19,520 nt of DNA from Pinguiococcus pyrenoidosus (taxonomy: Eukaryota > Sar > Pinguiophyceae > Pinguiochrysidales > Pinguiochrysidaceae). The stretch lies in contig JAAMXY010000537.1 of NCBI GenBank assembly GCA_019677205.1, positions 1-19,520 on the forward strand. Direction: 5' to 3'. Under the pieces are notes generated by a model. That model ran no database searches, was not told the DNA's origin, and saw only the letters and a program-made list of their open reading frames with translations. A program made the position numbers and the translations under genes. Below are positions 7,329 to 15,320 of the stretch, piece by piece. Every line of letters begins with the position of its first letter. Position 1 is the stretch's first letter.

Positions 7329-9818
7329 ATGGCCACGGTGACCGGCACGGTCACCACCGCGCCGCTCGCCCCTCAGCTCGGCGTAACGTTGAACAACGAT
7401 GAGCTGTTCCCAGATCGGTCTCTCTCCGTGTCTTTGCGACTGACCGCGCCGCCGGGCGCCGACGCTGACCAGCTTCTGTCCGCTCCTTTTACCTGCGAGC
7501 TTCGGCTCCCGACCTTGGAGGAGGTGACGCGCACCTCGCGTGGCGTGGTTCAGAAAGATCCAAGGCTTACGTTGGGGGTTTAACGTGGGTTTAGGTCATC
7601 AAATGCGACACTGAAGACGCGGACGCGCTGGTGTCGACGGCCGGGGCCGGCATTCTGCAGCTTCTGGAAGGGCGGGCTCGCTTCACGTAAGCTCTTCCAT
7701 GTCCTTTTCCCCGGCGTGTCATGCTTCTCCATCCCTTGGGATCCTCATCACAAGTCTGTCTGGCCCTGCAGGTTGACGCTGCAGACGAGCTTTCTCCAGA
7801 GAGTCCGGGGAGAGGCTTCGGCAGTGTTGGTGGTGCGGCTCTACGCGGCCAGTCCGCTGCTGGGCGCCCCCGAGCCGAAGAGCGAGCCCCTGCTCACCGG
7901 GGAGTCGAGCTTGCTGAAGATCTGTGACAAGTGCCTGACGATCAACTGCTCCGAGAACAAGATCCCGGGCAAGTGGTACAAGGACGAAGGCGGCCAGAGC
8001 AACTGCCTGCAGATCGAGATCACCTTGCAAGACCTTGGGGGACGGCAGATCCGCGACGCCGACAAGCAGGTGAACGTCAGCCTCAAGCTGCTGTACGAGG
8101 ACGGCACGGAGGTCTCCTCGCAGAGCATCCTGGCGGTCGCCAAGGACACCTACGCGCTCACCGAGCAGGGCTACGTCAAGATCCTCGCCCGCATCATGGA
8201 GGTGAGCCAGCGGCACCAGGGGAAGCGCTTCATCATCAAGGCCTTCACGTCCAACCCGGGGGTCGCGGCCGGCTTCACGAATCCCGTCTGCGTGCTGAGC
8301 AAGCGGAAGCGGCACCAGCGGAAGAAGGAGGAGAACGAGAAGCGCGTCAAGGATCTCCGGCGAACACTCCAGCAGTCTCCGGGAGTGCCACCGCCAGCCC
8401 AACCTGCCTACAACGCGGCCGGCGTGCCGCTCGGCGCGGTGGCCGCGTCAAACGGCCAGAGCATCACCGGTCGCGCCCTGACCACGCCTTCCCCCGCCCC
8501 GGCGGTGTCGGAGTTCGTCAAGCGGGACGGAGTGCGAGACGCGATGAGCGTGATGTGCAGCTGGGTCGCGCAGGCGATGGAGACGCTCCGCGAGACGGAG
8601 TGGGTCCTCGTGAGCTACGAGCAGGACGTGCGAACCGGCCAGATCGATAGGAATTTCCCCGTGAAGCGGTGTCCAAGCTGCCACGCACTGTACACCATCG
8701 TGACGCCCAAGGAGCACAAAGCGGGCTGCAAGCTGGCGAAGGTCTTGCGGCAGTACGACGCCGAGCTGCGGCCCTACTTCAGCACGATAGTGGACAGCCT
8801 CGACTTGGACGAGGGCACGAGATTGGCGCTGAAGTCGGTCACGGGCCGCAGCCCCAGTCAAGGGCAAGCCGGCAACGCGTACGGAATGCGAGATGGCATG
8901 AGCGGCGCGCCGAGCGCGGCGGTGCTGACGAGCATGGGCGTGGCCGCGGGCGTGAATCCGCTCAGCGTGCCGAACATGCCAAACTTGCCGCAGCTCCAGG
9001 CGCTGCAGAACATGCAGAACATCCAGAACTCCGTCGCGGCCGCGCACGAGGCCGCCCCGCAGCGAAGCCACGGGGGCGTGTCTCCAAGGACGCTGAACGC
9101 CGCCGCGGGTCTCCTGTCCAAGCGCAACTCAGCGAGCGCCGGCGGACCGCAGGCCTTCCCGCCTGCTCTGAGCCTGACGCCCAGCATTAGCCAAGATGGG
9201 GCCCCGCCGTTCCAGCTGAACCACAACGGTGCCGCGTCGACGAATGCATCGACCACGAACCCCGTGAATCACGGTCTCGGCGGCTCCGATACCATGCAGA
9301 AGGCGCCCCTCGACCGCCAGGACTCCCTGTTGTGGCTCCAGCAGAGCTTTGGCCTGTCAAACGGCGACTTTGGAGTGAAGGACCAAGCCGAGGCCAAGAG
9401 TCCCGGCACGGGCCCTCTCCCGCTAGGTGCGAGTGGTGGCCTCGCCCCGCCGACCTTGTGCCGCGGCCTTACGGATGCCGTCATGTCCTTGAACATGCCC
9501 AGCGATGCATCGGCTGCGAACGCCAACGTGGCCTACATCCTTCGACACGAAGTGGACAACATGGGGCTGCCAGCCTTTGATCAGCAAAGGAAGTGCATTG
9601 GCTTCTACAAGGACGGGGACTCGGGAAATGGGCTCGAGATTCAGTTCCGGGAAGGCGATCCGGAAAGTAGGTCCAAGGCTGAGAGAATGTTTGATCCGCG
9701 CAACCCATTACTAGAGGAACGCAAGCCGTCCTTGCGACCCTTCGCAGAAGAGGTGTTCCACAAGCACTGGTCCGAGACAGGGGGTTGCGCTGCCGTTCGA
9801 CAGTCGTTTTCCTCGTGA
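7329..9818 (+). CDS. Large nuclear-factor-like protein (possible CudA/STAT-type DNA-binding fold)
   Basis: The ATG at 7329 is in a good context (GCCATGG). Exon 3 starts at 7772 after a CTGCAG acceptor; exon 2 is 7595-7686 (donor GTAAGC). The end of exon 1 is less certain, most likely 7544 with donor GTGGTT, giving about 784 residues. About residues 150-275 form a conserved-looking block: a CDKC motif near 153, then beta-rich segments with LKLLYEDGTEV, ILARIMEVSQRHQGKRFIIK, and PVCVLSKRKRHQRKK, a basic, NLS-like end. This recalls from memory the core of CudA-like factors and the Ig-like DNA-binding fold of STAT and Rel proteins, but I cannot confirm the family. A finger CPSC-x11-His-x3-Cys follows at about 403-422. 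The rest is low-complexity, Ala/Asn/Met/Gln-rich and probably disordered, as in transcription regulators. The gene call is firm; the function is tentative. Confidence 0.8.
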
Positions 9819-10406
9819 GCCCTCTCCAGGCAACGCACCGCTGAGCGCAGCAGCGGGTGTGCAGCAAACGCCGCTCGGTCCCGTAGAGGAACTGGAGTAC
9901 GCCTACAGCACACACCGCCGAGCATCCTGCAAGCTCGATTGTCGCCAATGTCAATGGCCGGGAGATCGCGCACGGGAGGCTCTCAAGCGGCTTCGCTCGA
10001 GCGCCGCCCGCAAGGGGCATCTGTTAGAAGAAAAGGAGGTGCTGCCCTTGCGAAGTCGATGAAGGGCTGGGGTTTTGTGAAGCAGGCCGTGCTCACAGCA
10101 GGAGGCCGTTCGCGGAAACCGCTCCGAATCTATTTGTGGGGCAGCACCCAAACCTCGAGGCAGAGGGAGGGAACCGGAGAAGGACGCGAATAGCCTGCCC
10201 AAGTGGCCAGTGCAGCAGCAGGGCGACGGGGCTGCGATAAGCTGGATACTGATTCTGTATTGAAGAGCGCGTCTTAGGGGCTGGGGCTGCTGAACCCCCC
10301 ACCCCCCACTTGTGGAGAGCATCAAGAAGGGATACTCGGGAAACCCGCCGCCGGAGCGTCAAGAAGGCCAATCCGTTGATCACTCCGTTTGTGCTTGCTT
10401 ATTCCC
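9819..10406. other. Convergent intergenic region
   Basis: About 590 bases lie between the stop codons of the nuclear-factor-like gene (+) and DDI1 (-). No gene is visible; it should contain two 3' untranslated regions. The only notable element is a C-rich run at about 10295-10308 (six Cs, A, six Cs). Confidence 0.55.
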
Positions 10407-12035
10407 TCAAAGCATCCCCATCAGTATCTGCGCTGCCAGATCCGCATTGCCATTTGCTTGCTCTAAGGCGCCGCGGGCTTGCTGCTCGTTGAAGCCGAGG
10501 TCCATCAAGGTTCGAATGGACGTCTGCTGCGCCGAGGCTCCTGCATTTGGGTGCGGGTTCGGATTGGGAGGCGCCGTCGTACTCGCACTGCCACCCGCGC
10601 TCGGGCCTGATGTTGCATGTGGGCTAGGATTCAGACTGGGAAGAGGATTTGCGGTCTCCATCGCCTCCTGCTCTCCGCTGTCTTTGGACTCGCCCCGAGA
10701 CAGCGACCCAAACGCTTTCCGTCCGCTCTGGTCACGAATCTCTACTTCGCTAAGGAAAGGCACTTCCTCCGGGCCCGTATGCCCCACCACCCTGTGGAGG
10801 GAGTCGGCCGTGAGGCGTCTGTCTAAGCGCAGCATCGACTTCGTGGCCCGTACCTCAAGACGTTCTTTTCCAGGTCGATGCAGCACTGATGGCGCTTCAA
10901 CATGTCGAGTCCGTAGATGACCTCGATGTCGTTGCTCTCCAGAATCGTGAAGGTGGCGTTCAAGAAGCTGTTTCCCAGTTTGAGCTGCGCGAGGTGGATC
11001 CGCCCGAGAATCTTGCCCTTGCCCACGCCGCGCGCTTCCCCTTGGAAGCGCGTGTCGATGAAGCGCTCCAAGCCGCACCGCTGCGCGTAATTCTTGCTCA
11101 TGATGGTCATCTGCGCCCCGGAGTCAATGAACATGACCGACTTGGCCCCGTTGATTTCGCAAGCTTGTCGAGGAACAATGCAGGCCAATGCTGTGAGCCG
11201 CTGGCCTTCTTTGCTCAACGCGTGGGAAGCAGGAAGGACCATCTTGCTTACCGACGTAGAGCATCGTCACTTGGCCAAAACTCTCAGGGCTGGCCTCCAT
11301 GGCCAGCTCCATCTGCTTGTTCACCTCCTCCAGGCGGATCCGCTCCGCAATTTCCTTCTGGGCCTCCTCACTGTCCGCGTTTTCCCAAAGCCATTTGTCC
11401 CTCTAGGGGAGTCAGCAAGTGAGAGAGGGGAGTTCTTTAGCTTTGGTCTTGGTGAGCGTTGTTCCTTTATATCCAATCTCTTGTCTCTGTCACCCCTCTC
11501 AAGCTGAAGCTCCGCTTTCATTTTCCTCCTTGCATTTCTTGTTGTGGAGTGGCGCTTCCCAGATGCCTCTCACCTGCTGCTTGTCATAGGTGACTTTGTG
11601 GCCTTCGAGAATCTGCTTCATCCGCACTCTCCGCACTTCTCGCACGTCTCTGGTCTGGATGGCCTCCCCAAGCTCTGCGTTGCGGAAGCGCAGCTCCCGC
11701 AACGCGTGCTCATTCTCCGGCCGGAGGATCACGTCCATCAGGCGCTGCGGGTCGTCGCCCGCCTCCACCAACACGCTATCAAGCGTCCGTCTCTGTCCGG
11801 TTGCGGGCGCCGCCGCCGCCGGCACCACTTGAACCAGCACGTCGGCATCTCCCGCGAACGTTTGCGCCACCGATTCCGAGTCCGCGAGGATTCGGCCCCT
11901 GTAGAACAGCGAGAAAGACGCGGCGGCGCGAGACACGAAGCTGCTCAGGTGCTGCTTTACTTCAGCCACGGTAGCCAAGTTGGAGATGTCCACATCCGGG
12001 TATACGTCTGTGTCCGTGGCCACGGTGATCTTCAT
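10407..12035 (-). CDS. DDI1: DDI1 ubiquitin shuttle and retroviral-like aspartyl protease
   Basis: DDI1 carries ubiquitinated proteins to the proteasome and can cut some of them. Four exons, 12035-11574, 11402-11252, 11163-10854 and 10791-10407, join in frame to give 435 residues. The start ATG at 12035 gives MKITVATD, the expected beginning of the ubiquitin-like domain (1-72). A helical linker follows. The protease domain starts near 190 with PESFGQVTMLYVACEING across a splice junction, then active-site FIDSGAQMTIMS (catalytic Asp about 218) and GEARGVGKGKILGRIHLAQ, and LGLDMLKRH-like YGLDMLKRHQCCIDL. The Pro/Ser/Asn-rich linker ends in a UBA domain (about 400-433, IRTLMDLGFNEQQARGALEQ). All three domains of the full-length family are present. 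Acceptors are TAG, AAG and CAG. Confidence 0.97.
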
Positions 12036-12194
12036 CCTTTGGGAGACTGGCGCTTCCGGTGCTATTGGGGTTTGGTAAAGGACACGGAAGTGGTCTTCTG
12101 TGGCGCAGAAACGCTTTGGGAAAACAAGAATCCGTCGAATTCTCTTGTGCTCAAAAGAAGAAGAAACGCCAAACACGGGGAAAAAAACAAGGCC

Positions 12195-12203
12195 AAAAGA
12201 AAA
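12195..12203 (-). terminator. RNA polymerase III terminator
   Basis: On the minus strand, TTTTCTTTT begins three bases after the last tRNA base. Runs of four or more Ts just after the gene are the standard polymerase III stop. A further run of seven Ts follows. Confidence 0.8.
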
Positions 12204-12206
12204 GGA

Positions 12207-12278
12207 TTCGGGGAATAGGTTTCGATCCTATGACCTCTGGGTTATGAGCCCAGCACGCTTCCTCTGCGCCACCCCCGA
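12207..12278 (-). tRNA. Initiator tRNA-Met (CAT)
   Basis: A 72-base intronless gene folds into a full cloverleaf. The acceptor stem is TCGGGGG/TCCCCGA with discriminator A. The D-arm begins TGGCGCAGAGG (A box). The anticodon stem CTGGG/CCCAG carries three G:C pairs next to the loop CTCATAA, anticodon CAT at 12246-12244. The T-arm has GGATCGAAACC (B box), where AUCG replaces TpsiCG. The G:C triplet and the AUCG loop identify the eukaryotic initiator rather than the elongator. One oddity: the first pair is U1:A72, while eukaryotic initiators normally have A1:U72. It lies between DDI1 (same strand) and the divergent Rcf2-like gene. Confidence 0.96.
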
Positions 12279-12679
12279 TCATATTCACGAAGGAAATCCC
12301 AAAATATATAAAAGCCATATTGGCGTCAGCCTGCATGCTGCAGAACTTCTTCGGTTTCGCTTCCTCTTTGGCATGTCCGCGATCATATGGTATCCGAAAC
12401 CTCTGGAACAGTCCGCCGTACGAATCCGATTAGTCAATCTCAGTGAAGTTCAATCCAATTTCACGCGTTAACGCAAAGCCAGCGAAGCTGCGCCTTTGCT
12501 GCCGAATCGCGCGCAGCTCTCTTATCCTACAGCGAATTTCCCGTCCGCATCCTTGTGGCGGCGGCGCTGCGACTCTCGCCAGTGACGCACGCAAAGTGCG
12601 TAGGACAGACGCCTTTCAGAACAGAGTTCCGACAGCTCATCTCACATCGCAGAAGAGCTGTGGACCATTCCTCGCGAAC
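12279..12679. other. Intergenic region between the tRNA and the Rcf2-like gene
   Basis: About 400 bases lie upstream of both the tRNA (-) and the Rcf2-like gene (+). Apart from the TATA-like element near the tRNA I see no conserved protein or repeat. It should carry the Rcf2 promoter and 5' leader. Confidence 0.5.
12305..12310 (-). promoter_or_regulatory. TATA-like element upstream of the tRNA
   Basis: TATATA, within an AT run at 12301-12313, sits 27-32 bases upstream of the tRNA 5' end on the minus strand. This is where TFIIIB binds in organisms such as plants and fission yeast that use upstream TATA elements for tRNA genes. Function is inferred from spacing. Confidence 0.5.
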
Positions 12680-13858
12680 ATGGAGGAAGACAACCGGAGT
12701 GAGCTTCAGAAGCACCTCGACAGTCGCAAGGGCTACAACGCCAGACGGTAGCGTCACGCTCGTGCGTTGAAAAGCGATGCGAAGCCCTGCGATTTACCCC
12801 CCAAAACCCACTTCGAATCGCGACAGAGATCTCATCATCAACCGAGCGCTCTATGAGGGCTTCAAGACCGGCGCGGCCGCATCCATCGCCATGGGCGGAT
12901 TCCTCTTCATCGGCCACCGGTAACGCCTCTTTGACAAAAGGAGGGAATGGCGAGTGTACAGAGGGGCGGAATGCTAAGTGCCTTGCGTCCTTCTTCTTCG
13001 TTTCCGCGCAGGGTCTCGCCTATCATTCGGCACGGACTTTCGGTCAGTGCCAAGAGCGCATTGGTTCTCATGGCTGGCGCAGGTACTGCAGCTCTGGTTG
13101 TGAGGGAATCCTGCTGGGGGTTGAAGAAAGGTCCGAGTCTCAGCGATGACGTGCTGCCGAAGGAATGGGAACGCTACGAGCCGAGCTTCTTTTGGGACAT
13201 CGAGAGGAGTGGGCCAATGGGCAGCCCACTGAAGAAGAGGTGCGGCGCCGGCGCTGTGGAGTGCCCTGGGAAGTATGGCCTAATTGACCTGACTTGAAAC
13301 ATGCCACGCGGCATCGAAAACGCACAGATCGAGGTCGAGAAGCGACGTGCTCCCTTCGTGCCCCATCTGCGTGCCGCAAACTTCATCTACCGGCACCCCT
13401 TCGAGACGATTGCGGGACTTGGCGCCACTGCCGTCGGCACGATCTTCTGGCATCATCGGCACACCAACTTATCCTTCCTGCAGCAGGTGGACATCCATGC
13501 CGCGGCGCAAATGTCGTGCGTCCCCAACCCCCAACTCTCCGCTAATCCTCGTGTCTACCTCCAGATTCTCCACACCCGCGTCGTTGGTCAGGGCTCCGTC
13601 CTCGCTACCGTAGCCGGCATCATGCTTTTCCGTGAGTGGATGAAGGCCAATGGCGGCCCGTTCGAGATTCCAGGTAGGAATGGCGCAATCCTCCGCCACT
13701 GCCACGTTTAGGAGCGTAACCGGCCTTGCCGCCCGCTGTTCTCCGCTTGTGTAGGAGAAGAACCTCTTGAAGAGGACTATCCCGTCGGGAGCTTTGGCCG
13801 GTATGCGAAGGCAGACATTGACAAGCTGAAGGACGAGCTCGAACATGCGAAGAAGTAG
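12680..13858 (+). CDS. Rcf2-like HIG1-domain mitochondrial membrane protein, six exons
   Basis: Rcf2/HIG1 proteins sit in the mitochondrial inner membrane and bind cytochrome oxidase supercomplexes. Exons 12680-12747, 12827-12919, 13012-13255, 13328-13486, 13565-13673 and 13755-13858 join in frame to 258 residues. The first half carries two membrane segments (about 31-52 and 68-85) with EGFKTGAAASIAMGG, like the N-terminal half of yeast Rcf2. The second half is a HIG1 domain with two more segments (about 159-176 and 194-213). The family signature (Q/I)x3(R/H)xRx3Q appears as Q-x3-H-x-R-x3-Q, built across the splice junction FLQQ|ILHTRVVGQ. The tail is charged. The intron 13256-13327 (donor GTGGAG, acceptor CACAG) is the least sure: it removes a stop at 13295 and an ATG at 13301, which would otherwise make two tiny adjacent genes. 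Similarity of the whole to Rcf2 favours one gene. Confidence 0.82.
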
Positions 13859-14291
13859 CTCTGCGCGCATTGGTTTCGGAAGGGAGTTGCGTTCGTTTCG
13901 TCGATTCTTCTTGGTGGGAGATGGGGGCGATCGTGTGACGCCATCTTCGACGTATCCGCTACCGAGGGCATAGCTATGTATTCCGCCGCCGCTTCTCAAT
14001 ATCGTGGAAGGGCAAAACCACCATGTTTTCGCCGTCTCGGCGGGCGGGAGTTTTTCGCCGTCTCAGCGGGCAGGAGCACGATGGAGCTGCACTGATGCTT
14101 GATAGACGCACCGTTCAAGATACTTAAGCTTACTACTCATAGGCTTTCTTTGTTTCCGAGTGCTTCGTGATCACTGGAACACCAGCTGCGGCCTTGACAG
14201 AAGCCGCTCTGACTGTGCCTGCATCCAACCCCACGCAGTTTGCTACCCTTCTGCTGCACTACAGCGTCGTGACTGTAGTGAGTCTCCGTCG
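13859..14291. other. Convergent intergenic region
   Basis: About 430 bases lie between the stop codons of the Rcf2-like gene (+) and the BART gene (-). No gene is evident. It includes a two-copy 25-base repeat with hairpin potential at 14026-14076. Confidence 0.55.
14026..14076. repeat. Two tandem 25-base copies with hairpin potential
   Basis: Copy one is 14026-14050 and copy two 14052-14076; they differ at two positions. Each begins TTTTCGCCGTCTC and ends in a G-rich AGCGGGCAGGAG-like segment. Copy one can form CGCCG-TCT-CGGCG; in copy two one of the changes weakens this stem. They sit in the probable 3' untranslated regions of two convergent genes. Confidence 0.7.
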
Positions 14292-15073
14292 CTACTTTTT
14301 GAGATCTGCATCTCTTTTTCCATCTTCTTCCTTCACATCATCCTTTGCATCCGATCCTCCGCTCTCCATCTCCATCTTATGCTTCACGGCAGCTCCCTGG
14401 GAGAGGAACGAGGGAGGGAAACTTAGCCCGGAGAACGCGCAGGCCGAGCTCTCCTGGTTGCGAGCGATGCTCAGGTTTCCTTGCTTTTCGACGCAAGTAC
14501 TCTCACCTTCATCAAGCTGAAGAAGACAGCGTAGGTCGTCGTGCTCAGCAGTGCTTCCACAAAGAAGCGGCGGGGATCGTGAACCGGCAGTCGCCGTAGA
14601 GCATCCTTGGCCTGGCGCTGAAACTCGCGAGGTTCGGCCCCAGTGCTGCGGATGAACTTTTCGATTCGCTGGAGACACAAAAGAAGCACGAAACGCACGT
14701 TAAAGTGGGATACAACGGTAGACGGCAAGTACCTGCCCACTGCAGCTGCATGCTCACCCCCTCAAAAGTCTCTAGGTACTCGGTGTAGATGTCATGCATC
14801 TCAATCTTTTGCTCCCCCTCCGAGTCCGCGTCCACGAAAGTTTCCCAATATCGTCTGCGTTGTCAAGAGGCACCTGAGCGGCTCGGCCAGAAAGGAGCTG
14901 CCAATGAAAAGGCCCCTTTGTCACCTGCCAAAGTCCTCAAAATCGTTCTCAAAGTCCGCTGACATGCAGAACAATTGGACCTGCAAGCTGGATTAGCGCG
15001 GCGGCCCTCGAGCTGGCAAGGACGAGCGGGGCGTCACCTGCTCAAGCAGCTCCATGTCACTCTTGCTATCCAT
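14292..15073 (-). CDS. ARL2BP: BART-domain protein, ARL2BP-like, five exons
   Basis: ARL2BP binds the small GTPases ARL2 and ARL3 and works at the centrosome and ciliary base. Exons 15073-15038, 14980-14925, 14854-14758, 14668-14507 and 14396-14292 join in frame to 151 residues; the human protein has 163. All four introns (57-110 bases) are GT-AG. The BART helices are recognisable: FENDFEDFGRRYWETF around residues 20-35, then EQKIEMHDIYTEYLETFEG, corresponding to the family's EENKxxYxxIxxEYxxLVE signature, and a final helix with RFFVEALLSTTTYAVFFSLM, matching the family's closing FxxFKEM segment. A Lys/Glu/Asp-rich tail follows. CFAP36 has the same domain but is usually longer, so ARL2BP fits better. 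It is head-to-head with BBS2. Confidence 0.86.
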
Positions 15074-15320
15074 CTGAAAGCCGTGGGAGCGCCCGGCGCC
15101 GCGAGAAGGGCTCCGCCGGAAGATTCGGGCGCTGCAGCGCAGCAGATGCGTTGCAAGAACATTTGGAGAAACGCCTACTCCGGTGGGTATTTCTGCGCCC
15201 TGAAAGGTACCCAGAAGGGTACCTTCGGTACCTACTAGAGTACCGATTCCGACCGAGAATTCAAAGGGAATTCCGCCTCTGCAGAGTTCAGGCGCTGTCC
15301 CAGCGCCACAGCGGATCAGG
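15074..15320. promoter_or_regulatory. Shared divergent promoter of ARL2BP-like gene and BBS2
   Basis: Only 247 bases separate the start codons of two cilium-linked genes reading in opposite directions, so both promoters must lie here or overlap the leaders. It contains a perfect 9-base inverted repeat, AAGGTACCC-AGAA-GGGTACCTT (15204-15225), a third GGTACC at 15226-15231 and two GAATTC sites close by. I cannot identify a clear RFX X-box. Confidence 0.6.
15204..15225. repeat. Perfect inverted repeat in the BBS2/ARL2BP promoter
   Basis: Two 9-base arms, AAGGTACCC and GGGTACCTT, are exact reverse complements separated by AGAA. The element is symmetric, so it could be a dimer binding site acting on both genes, or a hairpin in a transcript. 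Confidence 0.85.

Noticed and set aside
10295-10308. G-quadruplex on the minus strand
   Set aside because: Only two G runs are close together; four are needed for an intramolecular structure.
10889-12218. Plus-strand frames across DDI1
   Set aside because: Antisense to conserved DDI1 exons, with no domain of their own.
12316-12324. CArG-like CCATATTGG box
   Set aside because: Only five A/T bases between CC and GG instead of six, and a single occurrence.
13301-13711. HIG1 protein as an independent gene starting at 13301
   Set aside because: Start lies three bases after an in-frame-looking stop, and an intron joins it to the preceding exons to give an Rcf2-like whole; kept only as an alternative.
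15204-15231. RFX X-box in the BBS2 promoter
   Set aside because: GTACCC differs from the GTNRCC half-site at the purine position, and the spacing is too long.
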